Assembly (NCBI GenBank): GCA_018065035.1
Contig: JAGHUC010000003.1
Coordinates: 1 to 41,433, forward strand
Direction: 5' to 3'
DNA from: Candidatus Egerieousia equi
GTDB taxonomy: Bacteria; Bacteroidota; Bacteroidia; Bacteroidales; UBA932
Length of the DNA: 41,433 nt
The notes under the pieces are model-generated. The model worked only from the letters and a program-made list of their open reading frames with translations, was not told the origin of the DNA and made no database searches. Positions 22,369 through 31,122 of the stretch are shown piece after piece (position 1 is the stretch's first letter; each line of letters starts with the position of its first letter). A program made the position numbers and the translations under genes.

Positions 22369-23964
22369 ATGGACAAAGAGAAATTGAAAAGATATCTGAG
22401 ATTGCTGCCAACGGTGCTTGTGCTGATTCTTTGCATTATGGTATTTGCAAGAATACTGGCACCAAAGCAGAGCACTCTGAAAATCACGGAGGCCAAGTGG
22501 AGCAAGTTGCTCCTGGTCCTTGATCAGATAGACCGCAATTATGTTGATACCGTGAATACCTCGGATCTCATAGAGAAACTTCTTCCAAGTCTGATGGAGG
22601 GGCTGGACCCACATTCACTGTATCTTCCTCCTGTTGAACTGGAAGAGGCGAATGAATCTCTGGAGGGTAATTTCTCAGGCATAGGAGTTCAGTTCAATGT
22701 CCCTTCTGACACAGCAGTCATCATAGGAGTGATCAAGGGCGGCCCTTCCGAGAAAGCAGGCATTCTCACAGGCGACAGGATAATTACAATAGAAGGTGAT
22801 ACCATCGCAGGTGTAAACTTCCCTCAGGATTCAATCGTAAGGAGGCTCAAGGGGCCTCGCGGCACTTCAGTGAAGATTCAGGTGAAAAGGTCAGAAGAAC
22901 CAAAGTTGCTTGATTTCACAATTGTCAGGGATATCATCCCGGTCAACAGCGTTGATGTTGCCTATATGATTGGTGAATCAACCGGCTATATCAAAGTAGA
23001 GAAATTCACAAAGACCACTTATCTGGAATTCATGAAAGCTACGGTTCAGCTCAAGTCCAAGGGAATGAAATCCCTTGTCATTGATTTGAGGGAGAATGCC
23101 GGTGGTTATTTCGATCAGGCGCTGCTTATGGCAAACGAATTCCTGGGGAATGGCAAACTGATAGTGTATCTGGAAGGCGCTCATAGGAAGCGTCAGGATT
23201 TCTTTGCTGACGGCAGTGGCACTATGCTTGAAATACCTCTTACAGTCCTAATCAATGAGAATTCCGCTTCCTCAAGCGAAATATTTGCAGGAGCCATTCA
23301 GGATAATGACAGAGGCCTTATTGTTGGAAGACGCTCATACGGCAAGGGACTTGTTCAGGAACCATTGTTCTTCTCGGACAATTCGGGGATCAGACTTACT
23401 GTTGCCAGGTATTTCACTCCAACGGGACGCTCGATACAGAAGCCATACAGCGAGGATTACAGATATGATATTTACAAGCGCTACCAGAGCGGTGAGATGA
23501 TGGACGCAGACAGCATCAAAGTCAACGATTCACTGAAGTTCGTCACGCCGGGCGGCAAGATTGTGTATGGCGGCGGCGGAATAATACCTGACAAGTTCGT
23601 TCCTGTTGACACCACAGGTATAACTGATTTCCTTATCAAGGTGAACAGGAAGAGTCTTGTTGTGAAGTGCAGTTCATATATCTCGGACAAATACAGGAAG
23701 CAGCTCTCCGCAATTGACACTCTCCCTGAACTGGACAGGCTGTTCAAGGCGATTGATTTCAAGCAGGAGTTCCTGAATTATTCCGGCTCTAACGGTGTGA
23801 ACCCAAGGGCGGGTGAATGGAATGTATCAGGCAGGATCATAGAGGAGCAGCTCAAGGGACTGGTAGGGAGGTACACCAAGCTGGGGGATGACGCATTCTA
23901 TCCATATATATTGACTTTGGACAATACCATTGATACATTGAAAGCAAGGAAAATCATTAAATAG
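22369..23964 (+). CDS. S41 family carboxy-terminal processing protease
   Basis: A 531-residue Ser/Lys protease of the CtpA/Prc type. One N-terminal membrane segment (residues about 11-31) anchors it facing the periplasm. The PDZ domain lies at about 95-180 (GIGVQF, GPSEKAGILTGDRI). The catalytic domain has NENSASSSEIFAG and SYGKGLVQ; Ser301 and Lys326 are 25 residues apart, as in Prc. The C-terminal 150 residues form the extra domain common in Bacteroidetes members. It probably trims or degrades periplasmic proteins. Co-oriented and closely spaced with the dCMP deaminase and rpiB genes. Confidence 0.93.
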   Translation: MDKEKLKRYLRLLPTVLVLILCIMVFARILAPKQSTLKITEAKWSKLLLVLDQIDRNYVDTVNTSDLIEKLLPSLMEGLDPHSLYLPPVELEEANESLEGNFSGIGVQFNVPSDTAVIIGVIKGGPSEKAGILTGDRIITIEGDTIAGVNFPQDSIVRRLKGPRGTSVKIQVKRSEEPKLLDFTIVRDIIPVNSVDVAYMIGESTGYIKVEKFTKTTYLEFMKATVQLKSKGMKSLVIDLRENAGGYFDQALLMANEFLGNGKLIVYLEGAHRKRQDFFADGSGTMLEIPLTVLINENSASSSEIFAGAIQDNDRGLIVGRRSYGKGLVQEPLFFSDNSGIRLTVARYFTPTGRSIQKPYSEDYRYDIYKRYQSGEMMDADSIKVNDSLKFVTPGGKIVYGGGGIIPDKFVPVDTTGITDFLIKVNRKSLVVKCSSYISDKYRKQLSAIDTLPELDRLFKAIDFKQEFLNYSGSNGVNPRAGEWNVSGRIIEEQLKGLVGRYTKLGDDAFYPYILTLDNTIDTLKARKIIK

Positions 23965-23975
23965 AGATTCGTGAT

Positions 23976-24419
23976 ATGAATAATAATATGAAAGTTGGAA
24001 TGGCATCGGATCATGCCGGTTTTGAGCTTAAAGCAGCGCTGAAGGAATATCTTTCTGCAAAGGGATACGAGGTGTTTGATTATGGAACGGATTCTGGCGA
24101 AAGCGTGGATTATCCTGATTTCGCACACCCACTGGCAGATGCAGTGGAGAAAGGAAATGTAAGTTTCGGAATAGCCATCTGCGGAACCGGAAACGGCATC
24201 TGCATGACAGCCAACAAGCATCAGGGAGTCAGAGGCGCTCTCTGCTGGATTCCTGAAATAGCAGCGCTGGCAAAACAGCACAACAACGCCAATGTGCTTG
24301 CCATGCCTGCCCGATTCATTTCAGTGGAACAGGCAAAGGAGATACTTGATGCGTATATGAACGCTTCTTTCGAGGGCGGCAGACATCAGAGAAGAATAGA
24401 CAAGATAGCAGTGAAATAA
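23976..24419 (+). CDS. rpiB: Ribose-5-phosphate isomerase B
   Basis: A 147-residue isomerase interconverting ribose 5-phosphate and ribulose 5-phosphate. SDHAGFELK (11-19, with Asp12 and His13), GIAICGTGNGI (65-75, with Cys69 the catalytic base) and NKHQGVRGAL are intact. A second in-frame ATG at 23988 (MKVGMAS) is equally usable. It lies 11 bases after the protease gene and 2 bases before truB. Its product feeds kdsD (15199-16167), which uses ribulose 5-phosphate. Confidence 0.94.
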   Translation: MNNNMKVGMASDHAGFELKAALKEYLSAKGYEVFDYGTDSGESVDYPDFAHPLADAVEKGNVSFGIAICGTGNGICMTANKHQGVRGALCWIPEIAALAKQHNNANVLAMPARFISVEQAKEILDAYMNASFEGGRHQRRIDKIAVK

Positions 24420-24421
24420 GT

Positions 24422-25165
24422 ATGATCGAGCCTTTCATTCTTGACTCTACATTCAAGGGAAAACTTGACAACAGCATGGATTCATATCCGGGCGGCATTG
24501 TCATTCCTTTCAACAAGGAGCTCAGATGGACCAGCGCGGATGCTGTCAGAAAGGTGAAATTCATGCTTCAACGCAAGTTTCACAACAAATCGTTGAAAGT
24601 GGGCCATGCCGGTACACTTGATCCTCTTGCACAGGGCGTGCTCCTGATATGTGTGGGAAGGGCTACGAAACTTGCTGAGGATCTGCAGGCCGCTCCCAAG
24701 GAATACATTGCTCAGGTTACACTCGGAGCAACAACAGCATCTTTTGACCGCGAGAAGGAGATAGATGCAACATATCCATACGAGCATATAGACAGGCCTA
24801 TGGTGGAAGGAGTGCTGGCGGAAATGACGGGTGAGCTTGACCAGGTGCCACCTGTGTTCTCAGCAAAAATGGTGGATGGACACAGGGCTTATACTCTGGC
24901 AAGGCAGGGTGAGGATGACACCATAATGAAACCTAACAGGATAACGATCTATGAAAATGAATTGCTGTCTTTCGAACTCCCTGAAATGCTGGTGAGAATA
25001 CGTTGCAGCAAGGGAACATACATAAGGGCTTTCGCAAGGGACCTGGGAAGGGCATTGAACAGCGGCGCATACCTTTCGGGCCTGATGAGAACCATGTCAG
25101 GGAATTTCAATATAGGCAAATGCCTTGGCATAGAACAACTGGAACAAATTTTAAAAGATATTTAA
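24422..25165 (+). CDS. truB: tRNA pseudouridine 55 synthase
   Basis: A 247-residue enzyme forming pseudouridine 55 in the T-loop of tRNAs. [14 protein letters not shown] (61-74, catalytic Asp67) and [13 protein letters not shown] are diagnostic. The protein ends without a PUA-type C-terminal domain, as is usual in Bacteroidetes. It starts 2 bases after the rpiB stop and is followed by queA after 10 bases, so translation is probably coupled. Confidence 0.95.
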   Translation: MIEPFILDSTFKGKLDNSMDSYPGGIVIPFNKELRWTSADAVRKVKFMLQRKFHNKSLKVGHAGTLDPLAQGVLLICVGRATKLAEDLQAAPKEYIAQVTLGATTASFDREKEIDATYPYEHIDRPMVEGVLAEMTGELDQVPPVFSAKMVDGHRAYTLARQGEDDTIMKPNRITIYENELLSFELPEMLVRIRCSKGTYIRAFARDLGRALNSGAYLSGLMRTMSGNFNIGKCLGIEQLEQILKDI

Positions 25166-25175
25166 TATAAAAGAT

Positions 25176-26225
25176 ATGAAACTTTCGCAATTCAACTTTC
25201 CTCTTACCCAGGAGCAGATAGCAAAATATCCGGCAAGATACAGAGATGAATCCAAACTCCTTGTCCTTCACAAGGATACCGGTGAAATTGAACATAAATT
25301 GTTCAAGGATATCATTGATTATATGCAGCCAGGTGATACTTTCGTTTTCAATGATACCAAAGTCTTTCCTGCAAGGCTCAAGGGCAACAAGGAGAAGACA
25401 GGTGCTGAGATCGAGGTCTTTCTTCTGCGTGAACTCAACAGCGATCTAAGGCTGTGGGATGTGCTCGTTGATCCTCCAAGAAAGATAAGGATAGGCAATA
25501 AACTGTATTTCGGAGAGGATGATTCCCTCGTGGCGGAAGTCATTGACAATACAACATCAAGGGGCCGTACACTGCGTTTCCTCTATGACGGGCCATACGA
25601 TGAGTTCCGCAAGACTCTGTTCAGTGTTGGCAAGATTCCTATCCCAAAATGGATAAGGGAGGAACCGGAGGAAATAGATGAGGACCGTTTCCATACCATA
25701 TATGCAAAGAATGAAGGTGCGGTAGTAACTCCTGCCGCCGGTCTGCATTTCAGCAGGGAGTTGTTCAAGAGGATGGAACTCAAGAATATCAACAAGGAGT
25801 TCATAACCTTGCATATGGGTCTGGGACATTACAGAACAGTTGACGTTGAGGATCTGTCGAAGCATAAGATGGACTCCGAGCAGATGGTCATTACTGAGAA
25901 TGCAGCTGATGCTATCAATGCAACGAAAGCTGCTGGACATAAGATATTCGCTGTTGGAATCACTGTGATCAGAGCGTTGGAAACTCCAATTACAACAAAT
26001 GCTCAGGTGAAACCTTATGAGGACTGGACCAACAAGTTCATTTTCCCTCCGTACGATTTCCAGATAGCGGATGCTCTCATTACCAATTTCCAGCTTCCTT
26101 TGTCAACAATGCTCATGACAGTTGCTGCTTTCGGAGGCTTTGAGAAAGTTATGAATGCATATAAGGTTGCATTGGAGAATGACTACAAGTTTGGAACATA
26201 CGGAGATGCTATGCTCATAATTTAA
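25176..26225 (+). CDS. queA: S-adenosylmethionine:tRNA ribosyltransferase-isomerase
   Basis: A 349-residue enzyme that transfers ribosyl from SAM to preQ1-tRNA, giving epoxyqueuosine. The opening [17 protein letters not shown] and [23 protein letters not shown] and [13 protein letters not shown] are the QueA signature blocks, and the C-terminal [12 protein letters not shown] is present. The length is normal. It is the last gene of the operon starting at 18412; the strong terminator at 26264-26299 follows. Confidence 0.96.
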   Translation: MKLSQFNFPLTQEQIAKYPARYRDESKLLVLHKDTGEIEHKLFKDIIDYMQPGDTFVFNDTKVFPARLKGNKEKTGAEIEVFLLRELNSDLRLWDVLVDPPRKIRIGNKLYFGEDDSLVAEVIDNTTSRGRTLRFLYDGPYDEFRKTLFSVGKIPIPKWIREEPEEIDEDRFHTIYAKNEGAVVTPAAGLHFSRELFKRMELKNINKEFITLHMGLGHYRTVDVEDLSKHKMDSEQMVITENAADAINATKAAGHKIFAVGITVIRALETPITTNAQVKPYEDWTNKFIFPPYDFQIADALITNFQLPLSTMLMTVAAFGGFEKVMNAYKVALENDYKFGTYGDAMLII

Positions 26226-26252
26226 ACGTTTATACACGTTTATACACGTTTA
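26226..26252. repeat. 10-bp tandem repeat just after queA
   Basis: The unit ACGTTTATAC occurs twice with a third partial copy (ACGTTTA). The first copy also forms a palindrome with the queA stop codon (TAAACGTTTA, 26223-26232). It lies between the stop and the terminator stem. Confidence 0.75.
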
Positions 26253-26263
26253 ATCGCATGAAT

Positions 26264-26299
26264 AAACAGGCCAGGATGTATATCTTGGCTTGTTTTTTT
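26264..26299 (+). terminator. Strong Rho-independent terminator of the queA operon
   Basis: Left arm 26264-26277 and right arm 26282-26295 pair along almost the whole length (AAACAGGCCAGGAT with ATCTTGGCTTGTTT, two G-U pairs) around a 4-base loop. A run of seven T follows (26293-26299). It lies 10 bases before the dprA ATG. Confidence 0.88.
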
Positions 26300-26308
26300 A
26301 TGTGAATC

Positions 26309-27448
26309 ATGGATAAATTGAATGTTTTTTTGAATGCTTTGAACAGAGCGCTGGTGAATTCTCCCGCACAGTTCAGAAAGCTGATTGAAACGGCTTCCTC
26401 ACAAACGGAGCCTGAGATCTTTCTTGAGTCATTCCTTAAAGCCTGTGCAGCGGGCAATGGTGGAAAGTATTGCGAAAAATACGGACTGGCGATATCCGAT
26501 CATGCCATGAGCCTGCTTTCAGATTCCTCTTCAATTGAAGATTCCAAACGTGAGATTGAATGGATGGAACGCAGGAAAGTCAGAATTCTGAACATAACTG
26601 ACAATGATTATCCTCAATTGTTGCTTGAATGCAATGATGCCCCTCCGGTGCTTTATTGCAGAGGTGAAATTTCATGGAACAGATGGCGGTGCTGTGCATT
26701 TGTGGGCACGCGGCTGCCAAGTGCATATGGCCTGGAGACAACAGCGGAGCTTGTAAGGCTGGTAAGTGGATACGGAGTGACCGTTGTCAGCGGCCTTGCT
26801 TATGGAATAGACATTGCTGCACACAAGGCCGCCCTTGAAAACAGTGGCAGGACTGTGGCGGTACTGCCCAATGGCATAGATTCCATTTATCCGAGCGGTC
26901 ACAGGGATCATGCCGCTCAAATAGTAAGGCAAGGAGCGGTTGTGACTGAATTCCCATTGGGGACAAGTGCAATGAAGATGAATTTCATCAAGCGTAACAG
27001 GATCATTGCCGGTATGTCCGACTGGCTTGTGCTTCCGGAAAGCAGGATACATGGCGGCGCAATGACAACCGCTCAGTTCGCCTGTTCATACGGCAGGGAA
27101 CTGTTTGCCGTTCCTGGAAGACTCAGTGACACGAATTCTGGCGGTTGCAATTATCTGCTTTCAAAAAAAATGGCCGAGACCATATACAGACCGGAGCAGC
27201 TTTGTGAATCAATGGGACTCGGGACACTGGAATTCGGCCACAGAACGGATGAGAAGGAACTTTTTTTCAATGACAGTGACAAGAAACGGAAAATAATGTT
27301 AACTTTAAAAGATATTTCGGGCAGAAATGCAGATGAGATATGCCAGCTTACAGGCATTCCTTTTTCAGAAGTGTCACTCATCCTTCTTGAACTGGAACTG
27401 AGCGGGACGGTGAGGAACAGAGGCTCGGACATATATTCTTTGGCTTGA
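26309..27448 (+). CDS. dprA: DNA-processing protein DprA
   Basis: A 379-residue protein that loads RecA onto incoming single-stranded DNA during transformation. The Rossmann-like core has FVGTRLPSAYG, VVSGLAYGIDIAAHKAAL, NGIDSIYPSGHR, FPLGTSAMKMNFIKRNRIIAG and AVPGRLSDTNSGGCNYLL, all diagnostic. A C-terminal winged-helix region (about 320-379; LTGIPFSEVSLILLELELSG) is present. It starts 10 bases after a strong terminator and is the first gene of dprA-tatD-ansA. Its stop overlaps the tatD ATG by one base. Confidence 0.94.
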   Translation: MDKLNVFLNALNRALVNSPAQFRKLIETASSQTEPEIFLESFLKACAAGNGGKYCEKYGLAISDHAMSLLSDSSSIEDSKREIEWMERRKVRILNITDNDYPQLLLECNDAPPVLYCRGEISWNRWRCCAFVGTRLPSAYGLETTAELVRLVSGYGVTVVSGLAYGIDIAAHKAALENSGRTVAVLPNGIDSIYPSGHRDHAAQIVRQGAVVTEFPLGTSAMKMNFIKRNRIIAGMSDWLVLPESRIHGGAMTTAQFACSYGRELFAVPGRLSDTNSGGCNYLLSKKMAETIYRPEQLCESMGLGTLEFGHRTDEKELFFNDSDKKRKIMLTLKDISGRNADEICQLTGIPFSEVSLILLELELSGTVRNRGSDIYSLA

Positions 27449-28212
27449 TGGAATTTATTGATACACATTCGCATATTTACGATACCGCCTTTGATGAGGA
27501 CAGGCAGGAGGTCATAAAGCGCTGCAAGGCGGCAGGGCTCCGTTCCCTGGTGCTTCCTGCAATTGATATGTCCACTTACGATGCACAGATGGACGCATTG
27601 TCCTCAATGGAAGGATATGCATTCGGGGCCATGGGCCTTCATCCCACGTCCGTGTGTGCAAACTGGAAGGAGGAACTGGATTTCGCAGCCGGTAAGATAG
27701 AGGAAGGTTCCTGGTGCGCGGTCGGGGAGATAGGGCTTGACACATACTGGAGTTCGGATTTCATCGATGAGCAGCTGGAAGTGCTGAGGGTGCAGCTTAA
27801 TCTGGCGCTCAGGATGAATCTTCCTGTAATACTTCACGTGCGCAATGCAATGGACAGGACTATCGATGTGCTAAGAGAAATAAAGGGCCTGCGAGGGGTG
27901 TTCCATGCTTTTTCGGGGAGCCTTGAGTCGTATAAGGAGATAAGGAGACTGGGTGATTTCAAGATAGGGATAGGAGGGGTGCTTACCTATAGGAATGCAG
28001 GGGTGGCCTCCGTGCTGGAACAGGTTCCTCTGCAGGATATAGTCCTGGAGACCGATTGTCCTTACCTGTCGCCAGTGCCGTACAGAGGCAGGAGGAACGA
28101 GAGCTCGTATATACCGGTGATAGCTTCAAAAGTGCAGTCGATCAAGGGCTGCAGCATTGAGGAGGTGGCTGAAATCACCACGGAGAATGCAAGAAAACTT
28201 TTCGGAATTTGA
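27448..28212 (+). CDS. tatD: TatD family metal-dependent hydrolase
   Basis: A 254-residue TIM-barrel hydrolase with DNase activity in studied members. The metal residues are His7 and His9 (DTHSHIY), Glu in VGEIGLD, His in HVRNAM and HAFSGS, and Asp in VLETDCPYLSP. A TTG at 27445 would add one residue, but the ATG at 27448 is preferred; it overlaps the dprA stop (TGATG). The neighbour ansA starts 8 bases after it. Confidence 0.92.
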   Translation: MEFIDTHSHIYDTAFDEDRQEVIKRCKAAGLRSLVLPAIDMSTYDAQMDALSSMEGYAFGAMGLHPTSVCANWKEELDFAAGKIEEGSWCAVGEIGLDTYWSSDFIDEQLEVLRVQLNLALRMNLPVILHVRNAMDRTIDVLREIKGLRGVFHAFSGSLESYKEIRRLGDFKIGIGGVLTYRNAGVASVLEQVPLQDIVLETDCPYLSPVPYRGRRNESSYIPVIASKVQSIKGCSIEEVAEITTENARKLFGI

Positions 28213-28220
28213 GATAGAAT

Positions 28221-29252
28221 ATGGAAGAAAGGAAATCGATACTCATAATCTACACAGGCGGAACCATTGGAATGAAGATTGATTCCGCAAGCGGGGCGCT
28301 GGTTCCGTTCAATTTCAATCAGATATCAAGCGAAGTGCCCGAACTGGGCAAGTTCGGTTACAGGATTGATACCATTTCATACAACCCTCTCATTGATTCA
28401 TCGGACGTGCAGCCTTCCTTCTGGCAGCATCTTGCCAATACAATAGAGGAGAACTATGAGAAATACAACGGTTTTGTAATTCTCCACGGCACCGATACGA
28501 TGTCTTTCTCCGCCTCGGCGCTGAGCTTCATGCTCGATGATCTTGAAAAGCCTGTGGTATTCACTGGAAGTCAACTCCCGATAGGCATGTTGCGTACCGA
28601 TGGCAAGGAGAATCTCATATCATCAGTTGAGATAGCGGCGGGCACTGATGAAAACGGTCATGCCATGGTGCCGGAGGTGTGTATCTATTTTGACAGCATG
28701 TTGTACAGAGGCAACAGAACCACCAAGTACAACGCTGAATATTTCAGGGCGTTCCGTTCACCGAATTATCCTGTGCTGGCCCATGTGGGCATTCATATCA
28801 AGTATGAGACGGGTAATATCCGTTATCCATCACGCTGGGGCAGGAAACTCAAGGTCAACAGCAGACTGTCCAGCAATGTGGCGGTACTTAAATTGTTTCC
28901 CGGCATTTCCGAAGCGGTGGTTGACGCTGTGATTGGCACTGCCGGAGTCAGGGCATTGATTCTGGAGACTTTCGGCAGCGGGAATGCTCCTACCAGCGGA
29001 TGGTTCATCGACCGCATAAAACAGGCCGTGTCCAAGGGAATACTGGTGGTGAACATCACCCAGTGCCTTGAGGGGAAGGTGGACATGGGAACATACGCAA
29101 CTGGTGTGGCGCTCAGGGATGCAGGAGTGGTTGGAGGAGCTGATATGACCTTTGAGGCCACAATTGCGAAATTATTCTTTTTATTGGGTCAAGAGGCTGA
29201 TATGTTGGAAATTAGACGCTTGATGGCAATAAATATGAGAGGAGAAGTGTGA
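28221..29252 (+). CDS. ansA: L-asparaginase, type I (cytoplasmic)
   Basis: A 343-residue enzyme hydrolysing asparagine to aspartate and ammonia. The two active-site threonine blocks are YTGGTIG (11-17, Thr15) and HGTDTM (89-94, with Thr91 and Asp92). There is no signal peptide, so it is the cytoplasmic type. GSQLPIGMLRTDGKENL is conserved in this family. It lies 8 bases after tatD and is the last gene of the dprA operon; a 111-base gap to the ExbB operon follows. Confidence 0.94.
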   Translation: MEERKSILIIYTGGTIGMKIDSASGALVPFNFNQISSEVPELGKFGYRIDTISYNPLIDSSDVQPSFWQHLANTIEENYEKYNGFVILHGTDTMSFSASALSFMLDDLEKPVVFTGSQLPIGMLRTDGKENLISSVEIAAGTDENGHAMVPEVCIYFDSMLYRGNRTTKYNAEYFRAFRSPNYPVLAHVGIHIKYETGNIRYPSRWGRKLKVNSRLSSNVAVLKLFPGISEAVVDAVIGTAGVRALILETFGSGNAPTSGWFIDRIKQAVSKGILVVNITQCLEGKVDMGTYATGVALRDAGVVGGADMTFEATIAKLFFLLGQEADMLEIRRLMAINMRGEV

Positions 29253-29363
29253 AATTTTGTTAGAATTCAAAAAAAATTGTGTAAATTGCGAAGTATTTTG
29301 TGAATGACTGGATAAAGATTAATACTAATAAATACATTGTTTAATTTAATTACTAAAAAACCT

Positions 29364-30098
29364 ATGAAAAAATTTTTCATGTTTCTGGCAGTATTCGGCC
29401 TCGTAGCCTTTGCTGCTGATTCAGCTCTCGCTCAGGAAGCCAATGAGCTCTCTGTAGCTACAGACATTCCTGTTTACCAGCAGATTAAGATTAAATTCAT
29501 CGAGGGTGGTGCAGGCTTCATGGCTACAGTATTGTTGTGCCTTATCTTCGGTCTTGCAATCGTAATTGAGAGAATCATTTACCTGAACATGGCTACTACA
29601 AACACAACCAAACTCCTCAACAAGATAGAGGGTGCTCTCAACGAGGGTGGTATCGAGGCTGCAAAGGACGTTTGCCGTAACACACGCGGTCCTGTTGCTT
29701 CTATTTTCTATCAGGGTCTTCTCCGCGCCGATGAGGGTGTTGAGATGGTTGAGAAATCAGTTGTTTCTTACGGTGGTGTTCAGATGAGCCAGCTCGAGAG
29801 CGGTCTTTCATGGATTACTTTGTTCATTGCTATTGCTCCTTCACTCGGATTCTTGGGAACAATTATCGGTATGATCGCTGCATTCGACGCTATTGCAATT
29901 GCAGGTGATATCTCTCCTAACATTGTTGCAGGTGGTATGAAAGTTGCTTTGATTACAACCGTTGGTGGTTTGATCGTTGCTATCATCCTTCAGTTGTTCT
30001 ACAACTACCTCGTATCAAAGATTGACAGCCTCGTTCTTGCAATGGAGGATTCTTCAATCGCACTCGTTGATATGATTGCTGCATATAACAAAAGATAA
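29364..30098 (+). CDS. MotA/TolQ/ExbB proton-channel family protein
   Basis: A 244-residue inner-membrane subunit of a TonB or Tol energising complex. A signal-like N-terminus (MKKFFMFLAVFGLVAFAAD... LAQE) precedes a membrane segment at about 52-72. A cytoplasmic loop follows, then two further segments at about 150-172 and 190-213, with GFLGTIIGMIAAFDAI and KVALITTVGGLIVAI as the ExbB core. The frame extends to a TTG at 29337, but the ATG at 29364 is chosen. Arg codons here are mostly CGT/CGC, and GGT/GCT are favoured, unlike most of the window, which points to high expression. It is the first gene of a four-gene operon, 14 bases before the next gene. Confidence 0.9.
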   Translation: MKKFFMFLAVFGLVAFAADSALAQEANELSVATDIPVYQQIKIKFIEGGAGFMATVLLCLIFGLAIVIERIIYLNMATTNTTKLLNKIEGALNEGGIEAAKDVCRNTRGPVASIFYQGLLRADEGVEMVEKSVVSYGGVQMSQLESGLSWITLFIAIAPSLGFLGTIIGMIAAFDAIAIAGDISPNIVAGGMKVALITTVGGLIVAIILQLFYNYLVSKIDSLVLAMEDSSIALVDMIAAYNKR

Positions 30099-30111
30099 TT
30101 GAAAGACAGTT

Positions 30112-30528
30112 ATGAAGAAATTACCTAAATATTTACTGTACATACTCTTTATAATTTCTATCATTGTCCTCATTGTTTTCCTTGTAGGACTTGGTAGCAA
30201 TCAGGAGAGTGTTGTAGGGTTGATGCTCAACTGGTCATACGTTCTGTTGGCCATTGCCATCATAGCTACATTTGTACTTCCTTTCATGTATCCTACAGGA
30301 AAGGGTGCAAAAGGCGCTTTGGTAAAAGTAGGCATCCTCGTTGTTTTGTGTGTAATATGCTACTTGTGCGGCAGCGGTGATCCGCTCCCTGAGACAGCAT
30401 CAAAGACACAGGCTTCAGCTTCAACATTGAAATGGACAGATGCAGGCCTTATCCTTTCAGGTATTCTTACACTTGCAGCTTTCCTTTTGATTTGCTTCGG
30501 CTCATTTATTAACTCATTAAGGAAATAA
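30112..30528 (+). CDS. Four-segment membrane protein of the ExbB/ExbD operon
   Basis: A 138-residue protein that I do not recognise at family level. Four membrane segments are visible, at about 5-27, 40-60, 70-88 and 108-133. Short loops join them: a basic one (PTGKGAKG) between the second and third and a Ser/Thr-rich one between the third and fourth. It has no signal peptide. It lies 14 bases after the ExbB-like gene and 3 bases before the first ExbD-like gene, so it is almost certainly co-translated with them. Similar small membrane proteins are, as I recall, found at this place in other Bacteroidetes. It may be an assembly or stability subunit of the proton channel, but this is inference. 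Confidence 0.8.
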   Translation: MKKLPKYLLYILFIISIIVLIVFLVGLGSNQESVVGLMLNWSYVLLAIAIIATFVLPFMYPTGKGAKGALVKVGILVVLCVICYLCGSGDPLPETASKTQASASTLKWTDAGLILSGILTLAAFLLICFGSFINSLRK

Positions 30529-30530
30529 TT

Positions 30531-31109
30531 ATGGCAAGACCAACACCGGAATTGAATGCTAGTTCAATGGCGGATATCTCTTTCCTCATGCTGATTTTCT
30601 GGTTGACAACAACAACCATGAACTCAGACAAGGGTCTCCAGCGCCGTCTGCCTCCTATTCCTCCTGAGGATCAGAAGACAGAGGATATAAAGGTCAAGGA
30701 GAGAAATGTCATTCAGGTTAAGATCAACCAGAATGACAGGATCATTGCCGGTGGTCAGATTATCGAGATTGATCAGCTCAAGGATATCGTTGCTGATTTC
30801 ATCGGTAATCCAACCAACAGCGAGACCAAGCCTGAGAAGGAGATGAAGAACATTGAAGGTTTTGGTGAGTGCGAGGTTTCCAAGGGCGTTGTTTCATTGC
30901 AGAATACACGTGGTACAAGCTACAACTCATATCTGATGGTTCAGAATGAGCTTGCAAAGGCTTTCAATCAGTTGCGTGACGATTTTGCAAAAGCGAAGTT
31001 CGGAAAGGATTATGCTTCCTTGGATGAGGATCACCAGAAAATTGTTAGAGACGCTGTTCCTTTGAGCATTTCAGAGGCAGAGCCTAAGGACATTACAAAG
31101 AAGAAATAA
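30531..31109 (+). CDS. ExbD/TolR-like biopolymer transport protein (long form)
   Basis: A 192-residue protein with one N-terminal membrane segment (about 14-30) holding Asp15 (MADISFLML), the conserved proton-relay aspartate of ExbD. The periplasmic part (about 45-192) is longer than in E. coli ExbD (141 residues), with an extra region around residues 95-180 ending in a basic tail. It starts 3 bases after the four-segment membrane protein. A second, shorter ExbD follows 13 bases later, so the complex may use two different D subunits. Confidence 0.88.
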   Translation: MARPTPELNASSMADISFLMLIFWLTTTTMNSDKGLQRRLPPIPPEDQKTEDIKVKERNVIQVKINQNDRIIAGGQIIEIDQLKDIVADFIGNPTNSETKPEKEMKNIEGFGECEVSKGVVSLQNTRGTSYNSYLMVQNELAKAFNQLRDDFAKAKFGKDYASLDEDHQKIVRDAVPLSISEAEPKDITKKK

Positions 31110-31122
31110 GGAGGATTGAGAA

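Noticed and set aside
29253-29363. Promoter in front of the ExbB operon
   Set aside because: TTTTG near 29262 and TATTTTG near 29292 exist, but spacing and consensus do not fit. There should be a promoter here, but I cannot place it.
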